Origin: Cannabis sativa
Taxonomy: Eukaryota; Streptophyta; Magnoliopsida; Rosales; Cannabaceae
Length of the DNA: 64,000 nucleotides
Reading direction: 5' to 3'
Assembly: GCF_029168945.1 (NCBI RefSeq)
Contig: NC_083601.1
Coordinates: forward strand, 35,143,660-35,207,659
The notes beneath the pieces were generated by a model that was not told the DNA's origin, ran no database searches, and saw only the letters and a program-made list of their open reading frames with translations. Shown here one piece after another: positions 35,663 to 47,672 of this stretch (the first letter of the stretch is position 1; each line of letters begins with the position of its first letter). A program made the translations under genes and the position numbers.

Positions 35663-38600
35663 GCACTAATATAAAACAAAAAGTGCGTTTCAAATAATCT
35701 CAACACCTTGATATGCAAATCAAGTGTAGTAGTAGTAAACTCCTCGTAATAGGATCTGAAAGGTTGAATTAACCACAACCTTTTCTCCACCATTACTCTT
35801 CCTTTAATCACAAAATCATTGATAATGTGAAATTCCTCTCTATATGTTTACTCTCTTGGGATACTGGATTCTATACCTTTGGCAACTACTTTTGGTTAAT
35901 CAGGAAATTAACACTAGTAGTTTAAGGCAATTTGGAATGGTGCCAAAGATGTATAGAACTTTCCTTAGACTGAATAAGTAACTTTCCCCGCAATGACTTT
36001 GACATTCAAATTCCTTTCGGTAGACCTGTAGAGACTTCGGATAGGTTTTTACACTTCTCCAAAATCACTATTCCACCCCTGCAGGTAACCACCATCTTAT
36101 CGTAAAGATTTACTAGCACATAGGCAAATTTCGAAATCTGATATGGTGTAGTCTAAGAGTTTTAAACACACCCTTATAGACTAACATATAGTTCCTCTTC
36201 TTTATCTTAAGATTTACTTGATTGTCTTCCAATGTTCTTCTCTGGATTAATCGATACCTACTCATTACTCCCACTCAACGAGCAGTGTGTCCGGTCTAAG
36301 GCATACAAAAGCATATCTAAGACCTCTCACTCGTTGATATAAGAAATTTTTCCATGGCTTTATCTTTTCTGGAATAGTTGAGACTTTTCCTTAGATAAAT
36401 AAAATCTATGCCTAAGAAGTTGTGAAGCTTCTATAGATTGCCATTAGAAAGAAAATGCTTCAAAGATCTTACTAAAGTAAGTTGCTTGCATTAGAGTAAG
36501 TAATTACCAGGTATACCACAAGCCATAGGTTTAGATAAACTCAAACCTATAATACTAGGAACAGGAAGTTTTGTTAAGTCCATTGAATGGACTTATAAAC
36601 GAAAATTTCCTTTTATGTCCTTGTAATAGAAAACTTTAGGTTACTCCATGTGAATGGATTAAACCATAGTTCTATTGGCTTTCTTCTTAGTTTCTTATCT
36701 TGACAATCCATTACTTGTTTAAACTCACAATGGATTTTAATCACTAGTGTCTCCCAAGTCATAAGAAGGTGAGTTCCTAGAAACTCTCCCACTACGACAA
36801 GGTACCGTGAATTATGTCGAAGAAAACTAAATGGTATTGATCTCTTCGGTTGTGACAAGACAACAGAGGCAGTGGGATCATCATATGTTATATAAGATGA
36901 TAGAACACTTTTGGAATCAAGAATAAATATCTCCTTTATTTGCTACTTGTTTTTCAGACTTAGTCATTTTCTTAGAAAAGTAGTATTTGTTTGAACAAAC
37001 ACTTTCTTATCTATTGACAATGGGATGGTCCACCCCTAATCACTTAGAAAAGCTAACAAACCATGGTTAACAGTTCTAGCCTTTCTTAAGATTTTGATTA
37101 GGTCATCCATGAATCTAGTAATGATTTACATTAAGTATACAACCATTACATCATTCTGAAATTGTATTACCATAGAAGGACTTAGGCAACGACTAGTAAC
37201 TAATCATCAATATGCAAATCGAAATTTCTGGGGAGGTAAGTTTGGATATAATTCAAAAATCAATTTAATGATCTTTGAACTGCATATCTACTAACTATTT
37301 CTCCACCCCTATCAGTTCGCAAGATCTTTAACCACTTACCTTAATGGTGTTTAACCATTGCTAGAAATTAATGAAATTTTTCAAACATTTCAAATTTCTT
37401 TGCATAAGGTATAATCTAGAGTTATCGTTTTAAGAATACAACGAAAAACTCATATCCACCCTTGAATGTACATCCATCTGCGAATGAGATGAACTACTTT
37501 CAGTGGATATAGGCATATTAACTCTTTGCAGAGATTGATCTTGTCAAAACCACTATGAACAAGATACAAATGCCATAGATTAAAAAAAATGTGGTAGTGT
37601 CTTTGGATGATATAGGTTTAGTTACATCAAAGAGTTCTTAGAATACTTCAAGTGGATCCTGGTCACAGAATACCTAACTCACATTCCATACAGTTTTAAT
37701 CCATTAATAAAATATGGATATTAAACACTTGAGAAAGTGTAACTGTATTGTATTCTGGAATTAGAAATTTAAGAAAATTTCTATTTGGAATCTAAAATTA
37801 AAGTCAAAGACTTAAATTTATACCAAATATAATGAGTAATTCTATCTTGGACCAGCACTACTAATACAAACTCTAAGTCAGATTTGCCCATACAAGTAGG
37901 AGATTTCTAAGATTGAGGATTTATATCAATTGGGAATAGAATTTCGGGATTATAATCATATGCGTCATATAAAATGACATGAAATGATTTATAGACCATT
38001 CATCCAATGATATGTTTTGAAAGCTAATTCGAAATGAATAAGCTAAGAGGAATTAGGATAATTTCGTTTAAAATAAGAATCCAACGATGCTTCGATTAGC
38101 GAAAGTCAAAGTAATCTTATTTATATAATCTTCTTGTTTCATATCGTAAAAATACTAGTCTAAGGTGTCATCAATTGATGAACAGCTAGATGTCGCATGT
38201 ACAATATTTATCTTTCGAAATCTAACACTATTATGTATGTCTAATGGTGAAAATCCACTAGGGATTTATCTCATTAGATAAACAAGCCAAGTTAGACCAA
38301 CAATGAAGATTCGAAATTAAACTACAACTTAATAACAGAAAATAACATGGTTCAATATAAATTCATACACAATTCAGAAATTATAAGCATATAGCAAGTA
38401 GGAATGACAAGTGAAAATACTAAAACTTACAATCCTAAATAATTTCCAAGGTTTTCAACAAACTGATATCAGTGTCCCGTTTAGGCGAGAGTCAAAGCTA
38501 CCATTCATTGAATAGAGTTGTCAGCTCGTCTAAAATGTTAAACATTCTAGCAACCTTTTATTCGATCAAGATTGGAATTCAGCGTTGTCCCGTTTAGGCG

Positions 38601-41069
38601 AGAGTCAAGGCAATTCTATCTTATGAGCTTCCACCATTGTTTCATAATTTGCAAGTCAAGTATGGTCGCCACCATTAGGGTGATCCATACCATACAAAAC
38701 ACTTACAAACTACTTATCATGCGAGGTTAAACGGTGCGAAATTGCTAATGAACGTTCCTCCATTAGGGAGGATTACTCACTAAAACAAACGCGGTGTAAA
38801 ACCCACAATGGAGATCGAATGTCTTAATAATAATCAAGCTCATTATTTAAAGTGAGTTGTATTTTCTTTGATTCTCTTTATTTATTCTATTTATTTTAAA
38901 TATATATATTTATTTAATTAAAATTTCTAATTTAGAATGAAAAATTCTAAATATAAATTTTAATTTAATATTTATAAATTTTACTTAGATGGATATGAAA
39001 ATAACATGAATTATTTCCATCTTAGTAATAATTTCCAATAAATATTTAGAAAAAATATTTAAGTTGTTACAAAATTAATTTAAATTAATTTACAACTCAA
39101 ATTTATTTTCTATAAATATATATTGCATTTCGAAAAATTAAAGTATATAAGAATACAATTTTCGAAAAATGCATATTAAAATAAAAAATAAATCCTGGAA
39201 AAATTATTCTAATTTAATGTTGGCCCAAAATTAATTAATAAAATTAATTTACAACAAAAAATATAATTTTCCTATTTAATTAAATATATAAGAAAAATTT
39301 CAAATATTTAAGTATGATGATAAAAATCAACTTAAATATTAATTTTCTATTTAATTAAATACATTAGAAAAATACTTCAAGCAAAAATATCACCTATCTA
39401 GATTTTCCTTTGACTAATTAATTCAATTTCTAATAATATACTTTAATTCAATTTATTTTAAATTAATCAATAAATGAAAAAAATTATTGATTTAAGTTGA
39501 TCCAAGAATTAATTAAAATAATTAATTTACAACTTAATCTATTTTTCAAGATAAAATTCGAAATTCTAGCATTTAAGAAATGCAATTTCGAAAATTGATT
39601 AATAAAATAAAGAAAAAAATATATTTTGAAAATTATTTAAATTTAGTTGAAAAAATAAATTTCAACTAAAAATAATTTTCTATTTAATTAAATGTCATGA
39701 AAAAAGAAATATTTAAGTATGATGATAAAAATCAACTTAGATATTTAATTTTCAAATTAATTAAATGTATTAAATTCAAGAAATAAATAATTAAGTGTAG
39801 AGAAGGCTTAATTATTAATCTCTAGTTTAATACTAGGAAAAATATACTTAAAATAAATTGTACCAAAATTAATTAAATAATTAATTTCACAATTTATAAT
39901 ATTTTCCTATTTAATATTAGAAATAATAAGTAGTCTAGAAATAATTATCTAGAAAATATCTTATTTGACTAAGTATCTTTTCCACAAATTTTGAAAAAAT
40001 ATCTAATTTAAGTTTTATTAGAAAAAATCTAGAACTTAAATATTTTTCAAATTTAAATTTAATTAAATATCAAAAATTAAGTTGTAACCACTTAATTTGA
40101 AAATATTCCATTTTAAGTTAATATTCGAAAAGATATTAACTTAAAAAATATCTAAAGAATCTTAATAACCAATGCCTAAAATTCCTCAACTTAATTTTGA
40201 AATTTGAAATTCAAAAGATATTCAGATTTAAGTTGGTTAGTTGTAAATAACTAAATATCAACTTAAATAAGAATATTTAATGAAAAATTTAAATTAAGTT
40301 CCAGAAAGAATCTAGATGGTTATAATTCTATATTTAATTAAATACAAGAAAATACATATAGTTTAGCTTAGAATAAAAAATTCTTTAAACTATAATTTTC
40401 TTAAATTAATTTCAAAATAAATGAAATTAATTATGTTGCTAATCAATTTTATTAGGTTAAACTAGTGTAATTAACCTAGTACAGTTGTTCAAATCAGGCA
40501 AATGGGCCTTCACAATTGGGGTAGTTTGTGTGAGGGGGTGCTGGGTTCAGTATGTCGTACCCACTTCTATGGCTCCCAACTCTCACACAAGGCCCAAAAG
40601 AGAGGAATTTAACCTTAATAAGAACAACTGTTATTAATTGAATAAGCCCAATAACTAAATGGGCCTAAATAAATTCTATCAAGAACTATGATATTTTATT
40701 TAGCAACATTAACCTATATGCATCTATAATAAAATTAAACACATAGGCTCACACAGGCACACTTTGGATGGGTCCTATCATGTTGCTAGGTCATACACAG
40801 ATGAAAGAAGATTGTAAATATACCTGTTACAAATTATTATCTTGACCAAGGGAGCCATCAGATCATTAGATCTGGCAAAAAGTAACCATGGCTATTTGCA
40901 ATCAAGTAATAATAGGTTTTAAAAACTTACACATAAGCTAAAACACATACTCCTGCAACAAGGTTAGCTGGATAGTTGGATGTAGGATTTATTTAATTTT
41001 AAATTAAATATTTAATTTCGAAAATAATTAATTAAATAAAGAAAAATTTAAAAAAAATTTGAAAAATTC

Positions 41070-41111
<42 letters not shown>

Positions 41112-41921
41112 AATTTAAAATTAAACCTACAATTTTTGAAAAATTAGGTTTCAACCAACCTAAATATCATTTCAAAAATTTGCTAGCTACTTTTAAATTT
41201 TAAATGTTATTTTATAAATAAAAATTAAATAAAAAATTAGAAAAGATATAAATATCTTTTTCAAATTTTAAATGTAATTTAAATAAATAAAATAACAAAA
41301 TTTAAAAAATTAGCAAAATATCTTATATCATTTAAAAATTACATAATTATAAATATCTTATTTTTAAATTTAAAATAAGATAAGATATAATCAAATTTTA
41401 AAATAAGATAGATTTTTAAGCAAAAAGATAAATACTAATTCTATTCGAATTCAAATTACACTAATATCTTGAATTAATTTAAAAAAAAATTAAATTAATT
41501 CAAAATGATAATTAGAATTGAATTAGGAATAGTAATAGTATATATACAAAACAATACAAAAAATTGGAAGTTAATTCCATGAAAAAGTATGAAAAATTGA
41601 AGAAAAAGGAAAAAATCCGAAACTGTACGGACAGTTCTGCGATCGCAGGAAATTCAGCACAGCCCCGATTTTGTCAAATCTTCAAAAAATCATAACTAAT
41701 TCAAATAAAATCCAAATTGAGTTCTGTAAAAGGCTAACTTGCTTAATTTTTTCCATACTATCCAATAAAAATAATTCCAGAGATAAAATCGCAATTATTT
41801 TTCACGAAAATTTCACAAACATCAATCAATCATCAAATAACACTCAATACAACATGATACCATCCAAAGAACATACAAACAATCGTTTTAAAGTCCAAAT
41901 TTCTTGCAAGTAAATCAATTA
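35663..41921 (-). pseudogene. Degenerate Copia polyprotein region
   Basis: Traces of the C-terminal part of pol (RT end and RNase H) are visible on the minus strand at about 36000-36400, broken by stops and shifts. From about 37 to 41.5 kb the interior is very AT-rich with no recognisable gag, protease or integrase. It includes a 32-T run at 41074-41105 and a short GC patch at about 40490-40600. The longest frames here are under 90 codons. Confidence 0.65.
41074..41105. repeat. Poly(T) run of 32 bases
   Basis: An uninterrupted T homopolymer inside the Copia interior (poly(A) on the element's sense strand). Length is likely to be unstable and prone to sequencing error. Confidence 0.85.
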
Positions 41922-41938
41922 CCATGGCTCTGAGGCCA
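41922..41938 (-). other. Primer binding site of the Copia element
   Basis: On the minus strand TGGCCTCAGAGCCATGG starts three bases after the 5' LTR. It is close to the common plant initiator-Met tRNA primer site TGGTATCAGAGC. Confidence 0.75.
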
Positions 41939-41940
41939 GT

Positions 41941-43825
41941 TGTTGGATATTATTTTACCAGGATCTTAGATCTACTCACAAGTATGTTTATTAACATCCT
42001 AAATAAGAACTTTCTAAAACGATGAAATAAACACATATAAAGTTTAGGAAACCTTACATTGGGTGCAGCGGAATAATATGACTCCTTCCGTTCAGATATC
42101 TAGCCCTTGATTCCTTTCTGTAGCAGAGCATTATCAATATCTGAACCTGGATCTCTTTCTCTGAATCTTTGATGCTGAATCTCCTTTGCTGATGATCTTT
42201 CTTCACGATCTTCCTCACTATGATTGAGGTATCACTTGATGTGTGTGGGCACTACTCTAATCACTAAGAGAGGTTCGAAATATTGAGGAAGAAAAGAGAG
42301 AGAGAGTGGCGGCTAGAGAAGAGAGTGGAGGCTCAGGTTTTTCTGATTCAGAAAGTGTGTTTTTCCTGAAGCCTTCACTATCTATTTATAGCATTCCTCT
42401 AGGGTTTGATTTGAATTATATGGCATTAAAATAATGAAAAAAATCATTTAAAAAAGCTACAAAGGTGGCCGACCATACACTTAATGGATTGGGCCTTGGG
42501 CTTTGCAATTTTGCAATTTTAACACCTTTTGTATACGATTTTCTCAAAAATGCCAATTTCCTAATTCAATCATTTAAATGCCAATTCTAACTATTTAATA
42601 ACTATAAATAATTATTAAATAATATTGTCATTTATCATATTTATTAATTGAACCATACAAAGTATCATAATTAACAAATATGCCCCTATAAACTCTTTCT
42701 TTACAATTTCGCCATTACTTAGTGAAAATTTCACAAATAGACATAGTCTAACTTGTGAATTATAATTGATTAATCAAAACCAATTACATGAGTCTTACAA
42801 GCAATATTATCTCAACTAGTGGGGGGACCATGGGTCTATATAACCGAGCTTCCAATAAGTAGATCAAGAATTTAACACTAAAATTCACTAACTTATTAAT
42901 TCTTCGTTGAATCCACGCATAGAACTTAGAATTGCACTCTCAGTATATAGAATGCTCTATATGTTCCACCATATAGACACATCATTAGTTATCCATTGTT
43001 ATAATCCTAATTTGATCAATGATCCTCTATATGAATGATCTACACTGTAAAGGGATTAAATTACCGTTACACCCTACAATGTATTTATTCCTTAAAACAC
43101 TTGACCCCGTATAAATGATATTTCAGCTAATGTGAAATGAGTACTCCACCATTTATGTTCGTTTGGTCAAGCTCGAAGGAGATCATCCTTTGCTTACTAT
43201 TCGCCAGATAGAAGCTATAGATTCCATGTTTATGCTAGCGCTCCCACTCGAATTGCCTTCTACCGTGTTCCCAAAATGTACGTATCACCCTGACCTAAAA
43301 GTAGGCTTAACTAACAAATCAAAGAACACGAATAGCCTTTCAAGATTGAGCCTAATCATATCAGGATTAAGATCATTTGATCTAGGATCAACTAGGCGAT
43401 ATTGACTTGAATAGATATTACGGTAAGTTTAATAAATCTAAGTCAAAGTTCAATATCGGTCCCTTCCGATGCATACTCCATGCATCCAACCTGAGCTTTA
43501 CTTTAACCAATGCTCTGGAAAGAACATAGTATTTCTCCAAATACAAGTAAACTCTTGTTGTAGATTATCATATCAGTAAAACCCTATGTCTGATAAATCT
43601 AGGAAACTTTATTCACATAGTCATGTTTACTTTCCAATGTGTTGACGACACAATAAACAGGATCAAGTATGTGAAAAGGGTTTCAGATGAATTTATACAT
43701 TATGTACATATAATCATGAAATAAATCATGTGAACCATGCAACATTAAATGTTATTTCTGATCTATATTAATAAGTAAATCTGATTATATTGAAATGAGT
43801 TTTATTTAGGGCATAAAACCCAACA
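41941..43825 (-). repeat. 5' LTR of the Copia element
   Basis: TG..CA ends as in the partner LTR. The sense strand starts TGTTGGGTTTTATGCCC, and the U3-R region would lie at the high-coordinate side. An intact-looking copy followed by the TGTTT target duplication. Confidence 0.93.
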
Positions 43826-44209
43826 TGTTTTGGGTTGAAGAGGTGTTTAGGAGGGTGAAGAGATGTGTTTTGAAATGGTCTTCCAACACCATATTTATAG
43901 GCAAAATTAGAGAATTAAATTAATCAAAATAAATAAAATGATTAATTTAATTAGTGTTGGGAAGAGAATGGATAAATAGAGTATGTGTAAGAGTATTGGA
44001 AAAAATAAATGTTTTGTAAGGATGTAAAAGTAGTGAAAGGATAGGGTAAAAAATAAAATAGGAATGTTTATTTAGGTGAAATAAATTGGGAAGAGTAAAT
44101 AGAGTATTTATGTGTAATATGTGGGAGAAAATGCAATTTTTGGTGTTTGTGAATATAATTTTGGGATAAAATAAATCAATTAACACTTCATTTCTTTCTT
44201 CTTCTTTTT

Positions 44210-44535
44210 CTTCAGCAGGTGCCACTTGGCGCGAGCTGGTTCGTTGGGAAGGAGCTGACGTGCGTGAGGTGGCGTGCGCTGGTTGGTTGGGCGCTGACGA
44301 GGTGGTGCCAGCTAGGAAGGAGGCAGCTGCTGGGCGCACGCGTGGCAGGTCGTGATTGGAGCTGAAGCTGATTCGTGGGGCCCGCGTGGAAGAAAAGCAG
44401 CAGGAGAAAACAGATTGTCACTCTCGGCTGTCTAGGGTGTGCCTCACGCACGCTTCTGGGCCTTTAGATCTTCACACGGACGGCTTCGATTGGAGCTTGC
44501 AGTTGACCGAGAGTGGGTCTCTTCTTGGTCAAATC
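44210..44535. other. GC-rich segment inside the unclassified element
   Basis: An island of high GC (GCGCGAGCTGG, GCGCACGCGTGGCAGG, GGGGCCCGCGTGG) in otherwise AT-rich DNA. Frames exist on both strands (60-130 codons) but show no recognisable domain. It could be promoter-like DNA of the element or captured sequence. Confidence 0.4.
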
Positions 44536-44849
44536 TGATATTCTTTTACAATTTGTATTTTTGACCCCACTTCTTCAAACTTTCTTCAATTTAATCCTAA
44601 TTTTCACCACCAATTACACCTAAAAATACATAAAAAAAATTAGAAACTAAAATAAAATAAAAAATAATTACCACATAACATATTATCACAAATTAATTAT
44701 AAAAACACACAAAAACATATAAAATTACAATAAAGCTAATAAATTCAAAAATAGTTCAAAACTTAATAAATTAATTAAAAACTTAAGAACTAAACCAATT
44801 TTTAGTAAAAAAAAAATGTGAAAAATAACTCTAATTTCTAGAGTTATCA

Positions 44850-45251
44850 GTGGCCCGGGATTCTCAGGGTCGATTCATTGAAGGCTTCACAGTTTTACGA
44901 GTGGGGTGTGTGGATTCGGCTATGGCTGAATTGGTAGGGGTTAAGGAAGCCTTGAGTTGGATAAAGAGGAAACATTGGGGACCGGTTGACCTTGAAACCG
45001 ATTCTTTGGTTGTTGTCCAGGCAGTCCAAAGCACGGTGGAGATACCTTCTCCTTTTGGCCTTCAGGTGGCGGTTTGTCGTTCTCTTTTAGCCGATTTGCC
45101 GTTAGTCTCAATTAATTTTGTTAAACGTTCTGTAAACAAAGCTGCACATTGTCTTGCTCGTAGCTCATGTTTGTATCCAGATCGTATTTTTAGTGAGGAT
45201 GATGTTCCTCCTGATTTTCTTTCTATTGTAGTGGTTGAATCTTCTTATTAA
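44850..45251 (+). pseudogene. LINE ORF2 fragment, downstream half (rest of RNase H)
   Basis: Opens with ARDSQGRFIEGFT and continues through DSAMAELVGVKEAL, DLETDSLVVVQA and VNKAAHCLAR to the stop, exactly the part of RNase H missing at 32868. The ATG-like start is not real; it is the middle of a protein. An AATAAA lies just after the stop, then the poly(A) tail. Confidence 0.88.
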
Positions 45252-45283
45252 TAAAGTTACCATTTTCCTTCAAAAAAAAAAAA

Positions 45284-45296
45284 ATACCGATATTAA
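45284..45296. repeat. LINE target-site duplication, right copy
   Basis: ATACCGATATTAA, identical to 31928-31940. Confidence 0.9.
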
Positions 45297-45787
45297 TTTA
45301 TATTATATTATAGGCTAAAATTTTAATTTATTTAGAAAATTATATATTTTTTTTATGTAACTACTATACTATATTAGTAATTACAGTTTTTTTTATTCAA
45401 ATTATTAGTAATTACAGTTTATTTGAAAATATAAAGTTTTTTATTTTTGATAAATAACTTAGTAATAATATTTTGTAATTACATCTAATTTAATTAATGC
45501 GCACTATATGTTTGGGCAATACATATTAAATGAATATTAATATCAAAAAGATAGTAAATGAATTTGTTCAGAAATAAATAAATGAATATTTATTATATTT
45601 TAATCTCTTTTAATTTATTTATTGTTAACGGTGGAGCAAGTAAAAAAGAAAAATCATTATAAATATCAATAAACCTGACCAAACAATGCACTGTTCAACT
45701 ATATCATAAGATTAACTCGTAGAAATAGAAAGTTAGAGACCATCATGTATACTATTTTTTTTGTAACAAAATAATTATTTTTTTTAG
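45297..45787. other. AT-rich intergenic DNA
   Basis: No gene or clear repeat is seen. Confidence 0.5.
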
Positions 45788-46172
45788 GCTAATTAAGATT
45801 TTTACTCTTGAACTATCAAATTATGTTCCCTGAACTTTTAAGGTTGTTCAAAATACCCCTAAACTATTGAGATTGTTGGATTTAAGGACTTTTGTCTAAT
45901 TTCATTCAATTTTACTATTTTTAGTGATTGTTTATATACTAAACCATACTCTCTAGACTTTGATATCTATCGAATCATGCTCCTCAAATTTTGACATATA
46001 CTAAATCATACTCCTTGAACTTTTATCCATATTAGACTTCTTTACTAAAATTAGAAAAAGGTCCTTAAATCCAACAATCTCAATAGTTCAAGAGCATTTT
46101 TAACGACTTTATAAGTTCAGATAGTATGATTTGGTACATGTCAAAGTTTAAGAGGTAAAAATCTTAATTAGC
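45788..46172. mobile_element. MITE with GCTAATTAAGATTTTTAC inverted ends
   Basis: The left end GCTAATTAAGATTTTTAC is matched by a right end reading GTAAAAATCTTAATTAGC. The interior contains inverted phrases (TTGAACTATCAAATTATG, CATACTCTCTAGACTTTGA). The T/A-rich flanks prevent a firm target duplication call. Its right end was later copied by the 438-bp tandem duplication. Confidence 0.7.
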
Positions 46173-46972
46173 TTTTTTTTTTATTACGAGACAATTACAA
46201 ATATTTACGTACACTAAAGATGATCAAAGATTACATCACTCTTTTTTTGTATTATGAGTGCCAAAATAAAGTTTCACTACTACGAAAGTCAGAATTCGCG
46301 ACGGTCCTAAAAATATTTTTTTTTGGGGGACCGTTGCTAAAAAAATTAAGTAACTGTTTAAAATTGTCGGGAAAAATTAGTATTCCCAACGGTTTATAAA
46401 AGTAATTACAAGAATAGGTGACTGTTTGAATTAGAATTCATGAATTTATTAGGATCGTTGCCTATACTATAGGCGACGGTTTTAAACCGTCGAGTATAAG
46501 GGCCCGTTAAAAAATTGTCATCTACTTCTCGCCACATTTTTAACGACCTTATAAGTTCAGATGGTATGATTTGCTACATGTCAAAGTTGAAGAGGTAAAA
46601 ATCATAATTAGCCTTTTTTTATTACGGGACAATTACAAATATTTACGTACACTAAAGATGATCAAAGATTACATCACTCTTTTTTTGTATTATCAGTGCC
46701 AAAATAAAGTTTCACTACTACAAAAGTCAGAATTCGCGACGGTCCTAAAAAAACTTTTTTTGGAGGGACCATTGCTAAAAAAATTAAGTAACTGTTTAAA
46801 ATTGTCGGGAAAAATTAGTATTCCCAACGGTTTATAAAAGTAATTACAAGAATAGGTGACTGTTTGAATTAGAATTCATGAATTTATTAGGACCGTTGCT
46901 TATACTATAGGTGACGGTTTTAAACCGTCGAGTATAAGGGCCCGTTAAAAAATTGCCATCTACTTCTCGCCA
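46097..46972. repeat. Tandem duplication, two copies of 438 bp
   Basis: The CACTAC of the CACTA terminus occurs at 46275 and 46713. The copies are highly similar with scattered differences (CACTACTACGAAAG/CACTACTACAAAAG, GGATCGTTGCC/GGACCGTTGCT). Each copy spans the right end of the MITE and the left end of the CACTA element, so the duplication is younger than both insertions. Confidence 0.85.
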
Positions 46973-47672
46973 CATTTCTCACGTGCCCACCTACTTCTTT
47001 TTTATTTCCCACATATCCACCTATTTCTTCTCACCTATTTTTTCTCCATTTCCCACACCCTAAAACGAAAATCTTAACTCTCCAAAACCCCACCCACGCC
47101 TCCGCACCATCGCCCTCCTCTCTCGTTGTCTTCCTCCCTCTCTCGATCTCCCTTTCTTCTCGTCTCTCTCGTCCATCGATCTCCACCCACATGTCCTCCC
47201 GTCGGTCTCTCTCTCCTCTCCATCGCATATGTCGGACCACCACCACCACCTCTCGTCCGTCTCCCTCTTTCTCTTTCTCTCTCTCCGAGCTCGGTATAAA
47301 TACATTTATTTATTATATATATTTATTTTGTTATTGTATAAATTTAATGTGTTTTACAGTTAGTTGTTATTTTAATAAAATTAATTCATTGTTTTATTTT
47401 AATTTAGGTAAATTATAAAACTAATGCAGAAAAAAATGGGGGAAAATACAGATTTTTTGCCTATAGTATAGGGCACGGTTTTAAACCGTCGCTTATACCC
47501 TGTTATAGGTGACAGTTTTAAACCGCCGGGAAGTCCACATTAGCGACGGTTTTTAACCGTCGCCTATTTCACCTATTTTGCGACGGTCGTATAGGCAACG
47601 GTTATAGAAACTGTCGGGAATACTTTAAACGACTATTTAAAAATGTTGGGAAAAACTATTTTTGTAGTAGTG
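46275..47672. mobile_element. Non-autonomous CACTA (En/Spm-type) element
   Basis: Left terminus CACTACTACGAAAG (46275) or its second copy CACTACTACAAAAG (46713); right terminus TTTTTGTAGTAGTG at 47672. Subterminal repeats of the CGACGGTTTTAAACCGTCG type occur near 46472, 46910, 47472, 47510 and 47541, the pattern of transposase-binding arrays in CACTA elements. There is no transposase frame. The target duplication is not clean (TTT versus CTT), perhaps because of the left-end duplication. Confidence 0.75.
46980..47293. other. Pyrimidine-rich insert in the CACTA element, possible captured gene fragment
   Basis: A C/T-skewed, GC-richer block (CCCACCCACGCCTCCGCACC, CTCTCTCTCTCC) ends just before GGTATAAATAC, a possible splice donor or TATA. 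It looks like a 5' UTR or first exon of a plant gene. No domain can be read in either strand; the Arg-rich minus-strand frames are composition artefacts. Confidence 0.45.

Larger units (their letters stand above)
33768..43825 (-). mobile_element. Copia LTR retrotransposon, recent insertion, degenerate coding region
   Basis: Two nearly identical LTRs, 33768-35651 and 41941-43825, bound a 6.3-kb interior, with a 5-bp target duplication TGTTT outside. A primer binding site next to the upper LTR and a polypurine tract next to the lower one fix the orientation as minus. In the interior, minus-strand traces of Copia pol are readable in several frames: a RT/RNase H phrase like CLRPDT..SRY near 36300, and a REHWK..YMLVY-like phrase near 36230-36190. 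No frame is long. The 37-41 kb part is very AT-rich with repeated AATTAATTTACAAC phrases. The element could only move using proteins supplied by another copy. Confidence 0.9.
32869..44849. mobile_element. Unclassified element inserted in the LINE (itself split by a Copia)
   Basis: Two outer pieces, about 32869-33762 and 43831-44849 (about 1.9 kb together), lie between the two halves of the LINE RNase H domain. The left end reads near AGTGTTTTAATATTTATAC, then ACTCGCAAGTGCACGAATCG. The right end is AATAACTCTAATTTCTAGAGTTATCA, which is palindromic (TAACTCTA.. TAGAGTTA). I recognise this pair of termini as a repeat type seen in plants but cannot name the superfamily. I see no clear terminal inverted repeat and no clear target duplication (only GTG or AGTG at most). 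Boundaries are good to about 10 bp, judged from where LINE homology stops. Confidence 0.6.
31941..45283 (+). mobile_element. 5'-truncated LINE, split by an internal 12-kb insertion
   Basis: LINE protein similarity runs from 31941 to about 32868, stops inside the RNase H domain, and resumes at 44850 through the stop at 45251, followed by a poly(A) tail (45272-45284). A 13-bp target duplication flanks the whole. The LINE's own sequence is only about 1.36 kb; the rest is inserted DNA. It is inserted 5'-truncated, as is usual for LINEs. Confidence 0.9.

Noticed and set aside
47031..47305. Arg/Glu-rich proteins on the minus strand
   Set aside because: Composition artefact of the CT-rich block inside the CACTA element.
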